DNA of 37,288 nt from Lachnospiraceae bacterium (GCA_021199655.1 JAJQHQ010000032.1:1-37288); one strand, 5' to 3'; positions 6,812 to 15,477 are shown, numbered from the stretch's first letter. Numbers and translations are program-made. The notes: a model not told the origin generated them from the letters alone.

Positions 6812-7825
6812 ATGTATAATGAAATGCAGTTTTTGATTTATAAAGCCGCTGACGAAGATGTATCTGTGAATGCCGTTATTAAAGACGAAAGTGTCTGGCT
6901 GACACAGAAATCCATGGCAGAATTGTTTGGCTGCTCATCAGACAATATTTCCCTGCATTTGAAGAATATATATTCGGATGGCGAGCTGGACGAAACGGCA
7001 ACTGCCGAGGAAATCTCGGTAGTTCAGACGGAAGGAAGCAGACAGGTACGGAGGAAGCAAAAATTTTATAATCTTGATGCGATTATTTCTGTTGGCTACA
7101 GAGTTAATTCACGCAAAGCGACAAAATTCCGTATCTGGGCAACCGGAATTTTAAAGGAATACATGACGAAGGGCTTTGTGCTGGATGATGACCGTTTAAA
7201 GCAGGGAAAGACAGCATTTGGCAAGGATTATTTCAAAGAATTGCTGGAGCGGGTACGCTCAATTCGCGCAAGCGAACGCCGCATCTGGCAGCAGATTACC
7301 GATATTTTTGCCGAGTGCAGTATTGACTACGACAAAGATTCGCAAACGACCCGGAACTTTTATGCCATGGTTCAGAACAAATTTCATTTTGCCATTGTGG
7401 GTCAGACTGCAGCTGGGATCGTATACACGCGAGCAGACAGGACGAAAGAACATATGGGGCTGACCACATGGAAAAATTCACCGGATGGCAGAATCCTGAA
7501 ATCGGATGTATCAGTTGCCAAGAATTATCTGGACGAAAAACAGATCCGGCAGCTGGAGCGTGCGGTCAGCGGATATTTTGATTATATCGAAGATCTGATC
7601 GAACGAGAAAATACATTTACGATGGAAGAGTTTGCCGCCAGTGTCAATGAATTTCTTGCTTTCCGTCGTTATGATATTCTGAAAGATAAAGGCAGAATTA
7701 CCGCCAGCCAAGCCAGGGCAAAAGCAGAGGCTGAGTACGTTGAGTTTAATAAAACTCAGCAAATCACTTCTGATTTCGACAGGGAAGTGAAAAAACTTCT
7801 TGAGGATGGAGAGGGAAGCATATGA
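6812..7825 (+). CDS. rhuM: RhuM-family protein within the type I operon
   Basis: A 337-residue protein of the virulence RhuM family. VWLTQKSMAELFGCSSDNISLHLKNI is the usual N-terminal helix-turn-helix-like region (in contiguous form from residue 28), followed by KFYNLDAIISVGYRVNS and FRIWATGILKEYM. It starts 2 nt after hsdM and overlaps hsdS by 4 nt (ATGA), so it is translationally coupled to both. RhuM was first named in a Salmonella pathogenicity island and its biochemical role is not settled. Its repeated presence inside type I operons suggests a regulatory or accessory role; that is inference. Confidence 0.85.
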   Translation: MYNEMQFLIYKAADEDVSVNAVIKDESVWLTQKSMAELFGCSSDNISLHLKNIYSDGELDETATAEEISVVQTEGSRQVRRKQKFYNLDAIISVGYRVNSRKATKFRIWATGILKEYMTKGFVLDDDRLKQGKTAFGKDYFKELLERVRSIRASERRIWQQITDIFAECSIDYDKDSQTTRNFYAMVQNKFHFAIVGQTAAGIVYTRADRTKEHMGLTTWKNSPDGRILKSDVSVAKNYLDEKQIRQLERAVSGYFDYIEDLIERENTFTMEEFAASVNEFLAFRRYDILKDKGRITASQARAKAEAEYVEFNKTQQITSDFDREVKKLLEDGEGSI

Positions 7826-9087
7826 GCAGATTGGACGAATTGATTCAGGAGCTTTGTCCGGATGGGGTTTCTTTTGTAAAAATGGGCGAATGCTGCACGA
7901 TTACAAAGGGACAAACTCCGATTCAAAAAGCTATACCTGGGGAATACCCTTTGGTCGTCACAACAGATGAAAGAAAATCATCAAATACGTATCAATTTGA
8001 TAAACCTTCTGTTTGTATACCATTAGGTTCTTCCAGAGGACATGGTGTTGCAAGCCTTAATCAGGTATATTATCAAGAAGGAAAATTTGCTCTTGGGAAT
8101 ATTCTCTGTGCTGTTACGCCAAAGGATAGTGATGAGCTATCAGCGAAATTTCTTCATCAGTATTTAAATCTGAAAAAGGATGTGCTGATTGTTCCATTGA
8201 TGCGAGGTGGCGCAAATGTTTCTTTAAGTATGGATTCGCTGGAACATATAAAAATTCCAATTCCACCAATGCCTGTACAACTGGAGATTGTTTATATTTT
8301 AGAAAAATTTACGGAACTTATCACAGAACTTACTTTTGAGCTTACAGCGAGAAGGAAGCAGTATAATTATTATCGTGATAAATTATTGACATTTGATCGG
8401 CCTATAGAAAATAAAAATATTTATTGGACAACAATCGCCGATATATGTAAGACTGTCGTATCAGGTGGTACGCCAAAGTCAAGTAATGCGGATTACTATG
8501 GAGGAACCATTCCCTGGCTTCGAACACAAGAGGTTGACTGGAGGGATATAAACGATACTGAGATGAAGATTACAGAACAGGGATTAGCATCTTCCTCCGC
8601 AAAATGGATTCCGGAAAATTGTGTTATTGTCGCAATGTATGGCGCTACTGCAGCTAAAGTTGCAATAAATAAAATTCCTTTAACTACGAATCAGGCGTGT
8701 TGTAATTTGGAGGTTGATGAAAATAAAGCATTATACCGCTATGTTTTTCATTGGTTGAGCAAAGAGTATAAATCTCTTAAAGCATTAGGACAAGGGTCGC
8801 AGTCAAATATAAGTGTAAATGTTATTAAACAATATAGAATTCCTGTTCCATCGCTAGATATACAAGAACGCATTGTTAATGTCCTCGACAACTTTGACGC
8901 CATATGCTCAGATCTGAACATCGGTCTGCCGGCTGAAATTGAAGCACGAAAAAAACAATATGAATTTTATCGGGATAGGCTCTTGACATTTGATAATGCA
9001 TCAACGACAATATTGAATGCAATGCAATGCAATGCAATGCAATGCAATGCAATGCAATGCAATGCAATGCAATGCAGGGCTGATTAA
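7822..9087 (+). CDS. hsdS: Type I restriction-modification specificity subunit, two TRDs
   Basis: 421 residues in the current repeat phase. TRD1 (about 1-150) is followed by a conserved helical region with LTARRKQYNYYRDKLLTF, then TRD2 (about 200-350: SGGTPKSSNADYYGGTIPWL, KWIPENCVIVAMYGATAA) and a second conserved region (EARKKQYEFYRDRLLTF). This is a complete two-TRD HsdS that sets the bipartite DNA target. It ends in an artificial-looking NAMQC repeat encoded by AATGC units at 9016-9075, then Arg-Ala-Asp and TAA. A third TRD lies directly downstream in another frame, so protein length depends on repeat number. ATGA overlap with rhuM sets the start. Confidence 0.93.
   Translation: MSRLDELIQELCPDGVSFVKMGECCTITKGQTPIQKAIPGEYPLVVTTDERKSSNTYQFDKPSVCIPLGSSRGHGVASLNQVYYQEGKFALGNILCAVTPKDSDELSAKFLHQYLNLKKDVLIVPLMRGGANVSLSMDSLEHIKIPIPPMPVQLEIVYILEKFTELITELTFELTARRKQYNYYRDKLLTFDRPIENKNIYWTTIADICKTVVSGGTPKSSNADYYGGTIPWLRTQEVDWRDINDTEMKITEQGLASSSAKWIPENCVIVAMYGATAAKVAINKIPLTTNQACCNLEVDENKALYRYVFHWLSKEYKSLKALGQGSQSNISVNVIKQYRIPVPSLDIQERIVNVLDNFDAICSDLNIGLPAEIEARKKQYEFYRDRLLTFDNASTTILNAMQCNAMQCNAMQCNAMQCRAD
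9016..9075 (+). repeat. Pentanucleotide tract, 12 AATGC units (phase-variation switch)
   Basis: Twelve perfect AATGC units sit between the second conserved region of hsdS and a third TRD. With 12 units hsdS stops at 9085-9087. With 11 the frame stops at a TGA just after the tract (about 418 residues). With 13 or 10 it reads through into the downstream TRD and gives, at 13, a 628-residue protein. Five is not a multiple of three, so each slip changes frame. Frame arithmetic is direct; in vivo slippage is inferred from the known behaviour of such tracts. Confidence 0.92.
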
Positions 9088-9703
9088 ACTTTTCCAGTAT
9101 GTGTTTGGAATAGTATATGTTTCGTTAAAGGATGTTGCGATTAGTAGTTGTTCCGGTGGCACTCCGCTGAAAGGTCATTCTGAATATTACGATGAAGGTA
9201 CTATTCCATGGTTGCGTACACAGGAAGTTACTTTCAACGAGATATATGAAACCTCTGAGTTTATTACTGAGGAGGGGCTGAGGAATTCCGCTGCGAAATG
9301 GGTACCTGAAAATTGTGTTATTGTTGCTATATCTGGTGCATCGGCTGGTAGATGTGCTATTAATAAAATTCCTTTAACAACGAATCAGCATTGTTTGAAT
9401 ATCCAAATTGATTCATCAAAAGCGATGTATAGATACATTTATTATTGCATTTGTGCGAGTCAGAATGAATTGCTTTCTAAAAAGGAAGGTGCAAGAGGGG
9501 ATTTGAATGCTTCAAGAATATTAAGCCTGACAATACCGCTGCCGCCTTTGGCGGAACAGGAACGTATCGTTTCCATTCTCGACCGTTTTGATACTCTGTG
9601 CAGTGACATTTCTTCCGGCCTGCCCGCAGAAATTACGGCTCGCCAGAAGCAGTATGAATACTATCGTGATAAACTTCTGACTTTTAAAGAAAAGATAAAG
9701 TGA
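9077..9703 (+). CDS. Third TRD / half HsdS, out of frame with hsdS in this phase
   Basis: About 208 residues form one TRD plus one conserved region: SGGTPLKGHSEYYDEGTIPWL, KWVPENCVIVAISGASAGR, LTIPLPPLAEQERIVSIL and ITARQKQYEYYRDKLLTF. It is clearly paralogous to TRD2 of the preceding gene (shared TIPWLRTQEV, PENCVIVA, INKIPLTTNQ). The open frame extends back through the AATGC tract, whose ATG triplets lie in this frame, but no good ribosome binding site precedes it. It may be read only as a fusion when the tract has 10 or 13 units, or be made at low level as a half-subunit. The C-terminus is intact. Confidence 0.85.
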   Translation, partial: GLIKLFQYVFGIVYVSLKDVAISSCSGGTPLKGHSEYYDEGTIPWLRTQEVTFNEIYETSEFITEEGLRNSAAKWVPENCVIVAISGASAGRCAINKIPLTTNQHCLNIQIDSSKAMYRYIYYCICASQNELLSKKEGARGDLNASRILSLTIPLPPLAEQERIVSILDRFDTLCSDISSGLPAEITARQKQYEYYRDKLLTFKEKIK

Positions 9704-9744
9704 GAATTATGACAGGAAACAAAAGATAAGAGGAGGGTGCAGCC

Positions 9745-12700
9745 ATGTCGTATTTTAATATCGTTGCTGCTACCAGTGAGAATACTGTGGTGACGGAATA
9801 CGAGCCTGTCACCGCACGATCCGACAGCTATCAGAGCGAGGCTGCACTGGAAAAAGAGTTTATCCGGCTGTTGTGTGAGCAGGGATATACGTATCTGCTG
9901 ATCCATTCCAAGACGGATCTGATTGTCAACCTGCGTGCTGAGCTGGAGAGACTGAATGATTATCATTTTTCTGATGCCGAGTGGGAAAGATTTTTTAAGG
10001 ACAACGTTGCCAATCCAAATGAACATATCGTGGAAAAGACACGCAAAATTCAGGAGGACAATGTGCAGGTCCTGAAACGGGATGATGGCAGCACGAAGAA
10101 CATCACGCTGATTGACAGGAAGAACATTCACAGCAACAGCCTGCAGGTGATTAATCAGTATGCGATCGGTATGGATGATGGCGCACGGCATGATAACCGA
10201 TATGATGTGACTGTGCTGGTCAATGGTCTGCCGCTTGTACATATTGAGTTGAAGCGGCGCGGCGTTCCCATTCGGGAGGCATTTAATCAGATTAACCGCT
10301 ATCAGAGGGACTCTTTTTGGGCTGGGAGCGGGCTGTACGAGTATGTCCAGATTTTTGTCATTTCTAATGGCACGAACACAAAATATTACTCCAATAGTAC
10401 CCGTTACAATGCCATCAAGGATTCAAATTCCAGAAGTACAAAGAAAGAAAAGACCAGCAACAGCTTTGAGTTTACCTCTTTCTGGGCGGATGCCGGGAAT
10501 AAGGTGATTCCCGACCTTATTGACTTTACAAAGACGTTTTTTGCCAAACACACGATTCTGAATATTCTGACGAAATATTGCATATTTACTGCGGAAAATA
10601 TGTTGATGGTGATGCGCCCGTATCAGATAACAGCGACCGAGCGGATTTTAAATCGCATCGAAATTGCCAATAATTATAAAAAATACGGTACCGTTGCGGG
10701 CGGCGGCTATATCTGGCACACAACCGGCAGCGGGAAAACCCTGACCTCCTTTAAGACGGCCCGGCTTGCATCCCAGCTTCCGTACATAGATAAGGTGCTG
10801 TTTGTCGTAGATCGTAAAGACCTCGATTATCAGACCATGAAAGAGTATGACCGCTTTGAAAAGGGTGCGGCCAACAGCAATACTTCTTCGGTTGTTCTGG
10901 AGAGACAGCTTCGTGATCCCAATGCAAAGATTATTATCACCACGATTCAGAAGCTTTCGGCTTTCATCAAGAAATATAAGACACACGAAGCCTATACGAA
11001 ACGGGTGGTCATGATTTTTGATGAGTGCCACCGCAGCCAGTTCGGAGATATGCACAAGGCGATTGTGAAGAACTTCAAGAACTACTATATTTTTGGATTT
11101 ACCGGCACACCGATTTTCGCGAAGAATACCGGCTCTGTCCGCGATCCGCAGTTCTTTACAACGGCACAGACTTTTGACGATCAGCTTCACGCATATACCA
11201 TCGTGGATGCTATCAACGATAAGAATGTCCTTCCATTCCGTGTAGACTATATTTCGACAATGGATACCAATGCGGATATTGACGACGAGGATGTTTGGGA
11301 TATTGACCGCAAAAAGGCGCTGGAATCGCCGGAGCGAATTGCGCTTGTAACAGAATATATTCTGGAACATTTCGACCAGAAGACATACCGTGGCGACAAG
11401 ACCTTTGAATATTCTGTCCTGCAGAACATTTCGGAAGTTGCATCCGGGAAAAATGGCGCGGTGGAAGAAATCAAGGCGAAGCAGCGTGTCAGCGGATTCA
11501 ATTCCATTTTTGCGGTGGCTTCTGTGCCTGTTGCAATGAAATATTATCGTGAATTTCAGAAACAGATGGCGGCTGATCCCACCAAGGCACTCCGAGTTGC
11601 TATTATATACAGTTACGGTGCAAACGAAGCTGAGTCTGATGGAATTCTTGATGAGGAAAATTCCGAGGACACAAACGGGCTGGATCAGACGGCTCGTGAT
11701 TTTCTGGACGATGCCATTCTTGATTATAACAAGATGTTCCATACAAATTACAGTACGGACAGCGACAAATTCCAGAGCTACTATAAAGATGTCTCCCTCC
11801 GAATGAAAAACAAAGAACTCGATCTGCTGATCGTGGTCAATATGTTCCTGACCGGTTTTGATGCTACGACGCTGAATACGTTGTGGGTGGATAAGAACCT
11901 GAAGATGCATGGACTGATTCAGGCATTTTCCAGAGCAAACCGGATTTTGAATTCCATCAAGACATTCGGTAATATTGTGTGCTTCCGAAATCTGCAGAAA
12001 CGTGTGGATGATGCCATCGCCCTTTTTGGAGACAAGGATGCCGGTGGGATTGTTCTATTGAAGAAATTTGACGATTATTATAATGGCTATGTGGATCAGG
12101 ATGACAAACCGCATCCCGGTTATGTAGACATGATGGAAGATCTTACAACAAAGTTTCCACTGTCTGAACCGCGGATCGAAGGCGAACAGAATCAGAAAGA
12201 CTTTATTATGCTCTTTGGAGCAATTCTTCGGATGCGCAACCTGCTTTCATCCTTTGATGATTTTAAAGGCAAAGAATTGATAAGCGAGCGGGATTTGCAG
12301 GATTACCTGGGACGTTATCAGGATCTGCGTGATGAGTGGCAGCCTAAGAATAAAGATAAAAAGGATATTACAGACGATATCATTTTTGAAATTGAACTGA
12401 TCAGGCAGGTCGAAATCAATATTGACTACATCCTTATGCTCGTTGCCAAATATCATGAAAGCCATTGTGAGGACAAGGAAGTGCTAGTGACCATCCGCAA
12501 AGCGGTTGACGCAAGCCCGGAACTTCGCAGCAAAAAAGAATTGATAGAAACGTTCATTGGCAGCTTAAATGAGGTTGAGGATGTCATGGGAGAATGGCAG
12601 ACCTATGTTGCCGAGGAACGTGAACGGGAGCTGACTCAGATTATTGCTGAGGAAAAGCTGAAAGCGCCAGAGACCAGGCGCTTTGTCGAGAATGCTTTCC

Positions 12701-13020
12701 GCGATGGAGAAATCAAGACCACGGGGACCGATATAGACCGGCTGATGCCTCCGGTATCCCGTTTTGGCGGCGGAGGACGGGCGAAGAAAAAGCAGACCGT
12801 CATAGATAAGCTGAAAGCATTCTTTGAACGGTTCTTCGGAATAGGCGGTGCATTTAAAGCAGAGCCGGAAAAGAAACCTTTCACCTACTCCTTTGACAAT
12901 AGCGATGATCTATTAATGGTAGCAGAACCAAAAGCACCTTATGGAACGAAAAAAGATGTAGAGGGCTGTGAATGGTTAAAAAGTAGAAAAGGGAGCAGAG
13001 AAAATGGAAAAAATAGTTAG
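9745..13020 (+). CDS. hsdR: Type I restriction endonuclease / translocase subunit
   Basis: A 1091-residue HsdR of normal length. The N-terminal PD-(D/E)xK nuclease has RYDVTV (Asp154) and HIELK (Glu168, Lys170). The superfamily 2 motor has Walker A TTGSGKT (326-332), DECHRSQ (426-432) and FTGTP (452-456), then a helicase C domain (FLTGFDATTLNTLWVDKNL, and QAFSRANRI). It translocates DNA and cuts when the HsdM2S core meets an unmethylated site. AGGAGG lies about 9 nt before the ATG. It follows the third TRD by 41 bp and overlaps the next gene by 17 nt. No disruption was seen. Confidence 0.95.
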   Translation: MSYFNIVAATSENTVVTEYEPVTARSDSYQSEAALEKEFIRLLCEQGYTYLLIHSKTDLIVNLRAELERLNDYHFSDAEWERFFKDNVANPNEHIVEKTRKIQEDNVQVLKRDDGSTKNITLIDRKNIHSNSLQVINQYAIGMDDGARHDNRYDVTVLVNGLPLVHIELKRRGVPIREAFNQINRYQRDSFWAGSGLYEYVQIFVISNGTNTKYYSNSTRYNAIKDSNSRSTKKEKTSNSFEFTSFWADAGNKVIPDLIDFTKTFFAKHTILNILTKYCIFTAENMLMVMRPYQITATERILNRIEIANNYKKYGTVAGGGYIWHTTGSGKTLTSFKTARLASQLPYIDKVLFVVDRKDLDYQTMKEYDRFEKGAANSNTSSVVLERQLRDPNAKIIITTIQKLSAFIKKYKTHEAYTKRVVMIFDECHRSQFGDMHKAIVKNFKNYYIFGFTGTPIFAKNTGSVRDPQFFTTAQTFDDQLHAYTIVDAINDKNVLPFRVDYISTMDTNADIDDEDVWDIDRKKALESPERIALVTEYILEHFDQKTYRGDKTFEYSVLQNISEVASGKNGAVEEIKAKQRVSGFNSIFAVASVPVAMKYYREFQKQMAADPTKALRVAIIYSYGANEAESDGILDEENSEDTNGLDQTARDFLDDAILDYNKMFHTNYSTDSDKFQSYYKDVSLRMKNKELDLLIVVNMFLTGFDATTLNTLWVDKNLKMHGLIQAFSRANRILNSIKTFGNIVCFRNLQKRVDDAIALFGDKDAGGIVLLKKFDDYYNGYVDQDDKPHPGYVDMMEDLTTKFPLSEPRIEGEQNQKDFIMLFGAILRMRNLLSSFDDFKGKELISERDLQDYLGRYQDLRDEWQPKNKDKKDITDDIIFEIELIRQVEINIDYILMLVAKYHESHCEDKEVLVTIRKAVDASPELRSKKELIETFIGSLNEVEDVMGEWQTYVAEERERELTQIIAEEKLKAPETRRFVENAFRDGEIKTTGTDIDRLMPPVSRFGGGGRAKKKQTVIDKLKAFFERFFGIGGAFKAEPEKKPFTYSFDNSDDLLMVAEPKAPYGTKKDVEGCEWLKSRKGSRENGKNS

Positions 13021-13444
13021 TTTCGATTCCATAAGGAAGAAAAAGAGTGTTCAAGGAACGTTTCTACCTTATGATGATCTGGATTATTACAATGGCCTGT
13101 TAGTCGTGCAGACGGGAATTATGGAAGAACTGTTTCTGGAAACGGAAAATATGCTGCGTGAATTGGGTTACGACGCCAGTGTGTTTTCACTGGATAAGAA
13201 ATCGGCAGAGGAATTTGTGCGCACAGACATGAACGCTTTTGCAGCAGGGGATATGGAGAACTTGTATCTTATTTTCAGCGCAGATATACAGGGCGTTCAA
13301 TATAAAACTTATTCCGTGGCCAACTGTGATAACGGAGAAGTAGAGATGGAAACCATGCTTTTGAAGCGGGATGATGAGCTTGGAGAGTGGCTGTTTTATG
13401 ATGGTGATTCGTGGCAGCAAGGGCCTGGGAATAATTTGGTATAA
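13004..13444 (+). CDS. Acidic hypothetical protein overlapping hsdR
   Basis: 146 residues with roughly twice as many Asp/Glu as Lys/Arg. The ATG lies inside the last codons of hsdR (17-nt overlap) behind GGGAGCAGAG, so it is translationally coupled to hsdR, and a terminator follows. The N-terminus has a short basic patch (RKKK), then mixed helix/strand sequence ending WLFYDGDSWQQGP. No family was recognised. The placement suggests an accessory to the restriction system, for instance a modulator of HsdR, but nothing in the sequence proves it. Confidence 0.7.
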   Translation: MEKIVSFDSIRKKKSVQGTFLPYDDLDYYNGLLVVQTGIMEELFLETENMLRELGYDASVFSLDKKSAEEFVRTDMNAFAAGDMENLYLIFSADIQGVQYKTYSVANCDNGEVEMETMLLKRDDELGEWLFYDGDSWQQGPGNNLV

Positions 13445-13450
13445 ATATTG

Positions 13451-13492
13451 CAGCGGCATAGGTGAAGAACCGAAGCCGCTGTTCATTATTTT
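13451..13492 (+). terminator. Terminator of the restriction-modification operon
   Basis: CAGCGGC (13451-13457) pairs with GCCGCTG (13475-13481), followed by TTCATTATTTT. It lies just after the stop of the acidic protein gene and probably ends the hsd transcript. Confidence 0.65.
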
Positions 13493-13574
13493 GTAAGTCA
13501 GGTCTGAATATACGCTTGCTATATAGAGGTTTACAAAAACATATAGAAAGTGTAGCATTCTAAGGAGTATTATA

Positions 13575-13940
13575 ATGACAAGAGATGAACTGATCGGAAA
13601 CCTTTCCGATTTAAAGGATTACCATACAGTGACAGAGCAGATTTGCGAGTATCTGAATCTGGATCTTTTGCGGAAAGATTCTGCTTACGATGCTGGAAAT
13701 GATTTCCGCATTTCGCGGCTTTTGGAGTATATGTCTACGACAGAGGTGGGATTTTCAAAATATATAGATTACACGGCCTTCGCTATTGTTGCCAATATGT
13801 CGCAGTACAATATGCATATCCCGACGGATGAGCAGATGCTTCAGATGCTGGAGATCAGCGGATACACTGCTGAAGAAATGAAAGAGTATGTTCAGTCAGG
13901 CAAGCCGAAGAAAGCATCTTGCATGGAAAGCCATGGCTGA
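13575..13940 (+). CDS. Small helical hypothetical protein
   Basis: 121 residues, predicted mostly helical and soluble, with a good ribosome binding site (AAGGAG, 9 nt before the ATG). The sequence begins RDELIGNLSDLKDYHTVTEQ and has a Met-rich C-terminal half (DEQMLQMLEISGYTAEEMKEY). No family was recognised. It is separated from the restriction operon by a terminator and from plsY by 134 bp that contain a small hairpin (14019-14043). Confidence 0.6.
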   Translation: MTRDELIGNLSDLKDYHTVTEQICEYLNLDLLRKDSAYDAGNDFRISRLLEYMSTTEVGFSKYIDYTAFAIVANMSQYNMHIPTDEQMLQMLEISGYTAEEMKEYVQSGKPKKASCMESHG

Positions 13941-14074
13941 AAATAACGGTAAAGTCGTTTTCACGCAGTGAAGAAATTATTTTGGAAGTTATAGGCACTA
14001 CAACAAAAAAGTAGAACGTCAAGGGTGTGTATTTAACCCTGAATATTGATAATCGCAAAGGACAGTGACGAGTA

Positions 14075-14692
14075 GTGAACAGATTATTTAGCCTGTTGAT
14101 CGGCTATGTATTTGGCAATTTTCTGACAGCGGAAGTTGTCTCAAAACGGGTTTCAGGAAAAAGTGTGTTTAACATAGGAACAGGTAATCCGGGGATGGCT
14201 AATATCGTAAACCAATACGGAGTAAAATATGGTATAGCGGTATTGGCAGGTGATTTGCTCAAGACATTTGTGCCGTGTTTACTTTGCAGAATAGTTTTAT
14301 TTCCGGGCTTGGGTGCGACCGCAGCCGCATACGCGGGGCTTGGAGCAGTTCTGGGACATAATTTTCCCATCTGGCATCGGTTGAAAGGTGGAAAAGGTGT
14401 TGCCTGCACCTGTGCCGCTTTAGTCAGTACCTCATTCGGATATGGTCTGCTTGCGTGCATCATCGGGTTGATTGGTGTCCTGATCAGCCATTATCTTCCG
14501 GTAGGAGCTGTCCTGATTCCAGTTGCCTTTCTGGTTCCGGCATTTTGTTTTTTGGGAAATGAGATGGGAGTCCTTACCGTTATCCTGTCACTTGTGATGC
14601 TCCAGCGGCATATGCCGGGGCTGAAAAATATTCCGACTGGGACAGAGCCGAGGAAAGATTTACTGAAGGCTTTGAAGCGCAGAAAAAGGTAA
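14075..14692 (+). CDS. plsY: Glycerol-3-phosphate acyltransferase, PlsY family
   Basis: A 205-residue integral membrane protein with several hydrophobic spans. PlsY hallmarks are a Gly-rich first loop (FNIGTGNPGMANI), the motif GHNFPIWHRLKGGKGVA (catalytic and phosphate-binding loop) and a C-terminal GTEPRKD. PlsY transfers acyl groups from acyl phosphate to glycerol-3-phosphate, the first step of phospholipid synthesis. The start is a GTG, with AAAGGA 12 nt upstream. The first loop differs from the commoner SGNIGATN, so this is a divergent PlsY, possibly a second copy in the genome. Confidence 0.85.
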   Translation: MNRLFSLLIGYVFGNFLTAEVVSKRVSGKSVFNIGTGNPGMANIVNQYGVKYGIAVLAGDLLKTFVPCLLCRIVLFPGLGATAAAYAGLGAVLGHNFPIWHRLKGGKGVACTCAALVSTSFGYGLLACIIGLIGVLISHYLPVGAVLIPVAFLVPAFCFLGNEMGVLTVILSLVMLQRHMPGLKNIPTGTEPRKDLLKALKRRKR

Positions 14693-14746
14693 AAGTCAAT
14701 TTAAAAAACACAAATAATCTGAAAATTCACAAATTTTTCACACAAA

Positions 14747-14789
14747 ATAGCACTCGCCTCTTGACACTGCTAACAATCGGTGTTATAAC
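14747..14789 (+). promoter_or_regulatory. CIRCE-like operator overlapping the hsp20 promoter
   Basis: TAGCACTC (14748-14755), 9 bp, then CACTGCTAA (14765-14773) fits the HrcA operator TTAGCACTC-N9-GAGTGCTAA with 7 of 9 matches in the right arm and 8 of 9 in the left. A sigma-A promoter TTGACA (14761-14766) -17 bp- TATAAC (14784-14789) overlaps it, so a bound repressor would block the -35 box. HrcA control is inferred. Confidence 0.7.
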
Positions 14790-14899
14790 TCTATTAGAAC
14801 AAAGAAAAGAGATGGATAACAAAAGCAGATTCCATTTTGCTCCGGTTCCAATACAGATAAAAACAAAATTGTTGTGAATGATAAAAGGAGAGATGAGAT

Positions 14900-15388
14900 A
14901 TGTTAAGACCGAGTATTTACAGAGAAAATTTATGGGATGAGTTTTTTGATGATTTCTTTCATGAGCCGTTTTACCGTACAAGCGCATCCAGAGGACAGAC
15001 AGACTTTAAGTGGCAAGGAATCCTCCCACAAGTGGGTCCCTCCTTACCACATTTGATGAGAACGGATGTGAAAGAGAGCGAAAGCGAATATGAGCTGACA
15101 ATGAATCTTCCGGGAATCAAGAAGGAGGATGTGAAGGCTGAGCTGAAGGATGGATATCTGACGATTCAGGCATCCACGAATACAAACAATGATCAGAAAG
15201 ACAGCAACGGTAAGTATGTTCGCCGTGAACGTTATGCCGGATCTTTCAGCAGATCGTTCTATGTGGGAGAGGATGTGAAACAGGAAGACATCAAGGCGAA
15301 GTTTGAGAACGGCACCCTGATTCTTACTGTGCCGAAGAAAGTCCAGCAGCCGGTAGTTGAAGAAAATAAGTATATTGCCATCGAGTAA
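14900..15388 (+). CDS. Hsp20 / alpha-crystallin small heat-shock protein
   Basis: 162 residues. A short N-terminal arm (FFDDFFHEPFYR) is followed by an alpha-crystallin domain (about 52-145) with TDVKESESEYELTMNLPGIK, FSRSFYVGEDV and the near C-terminal FENGTLILTVPKK. It is an ATP-independent holdase that keeps unfolded proteins soluble. AAAGGAG precedes the ATG. A CIRCE-like operator overlaps its promoter and a strong terminator follows, so it is a heat-inducible single-gene unit. Confidence 0.93.
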   Translation: MLRPSIYRENLWDEFFDDFFHEPFYRTSASRGQTDFKWQGILPQVGPSLPHLMRTDVKESESEYELTMNLPGIKKEDVKAELKDGYLTIQASTNTNNDQKDSNGKYVRRERYAGSFSRSFYVGEDVKQEDIKAKFENGTLILTVPKKVQQPVVEENKYIAIE

Positions 15389-15404
15389 CATCAACATAGA
15401 AAAT

Positions 15405-15423
15405 GCGGCGGATAAACCGCCGC
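15405..15423. other. GC-rich hairpin after hsp20
   Basis: GCGGCGG (15405-15411) pairs with CCGCCGC (15417-15423) around a 5-nt loop. No T run follows, so it is more likely a 3' stabilising stem than a terminator. Confidence 0.6.
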
Positions 15424-15443
15424 AGATGAGGTCCTTTTACTCC

Positions 15444-15477
15444 ACGGTGCAGCCTTAAACAGCTGCACCGTTTTTTT
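15444..15477 (+). terminator. Strong terminator after hsp20
   Basis: ACGGTGCAGC pairs with GCTGCACCGT over a short loop and is followed by TTTTTTT. Confidence 0.9.

Noticed and set aside
9016-9075. AATGC tract as an assembly or sequencing artefact
   Set aside because: The tract is perfect, lies exactly at the domain border, and gives a meaningful fusion in one phase; still, unit number should be checked in reads.
10648-11910. A 420-codon open frame on the minus strand inside hsdR
   Set aside because: It is antisense to conserved helicase motifs of hsdR, has no ribosome binding site and no protein-like motif.
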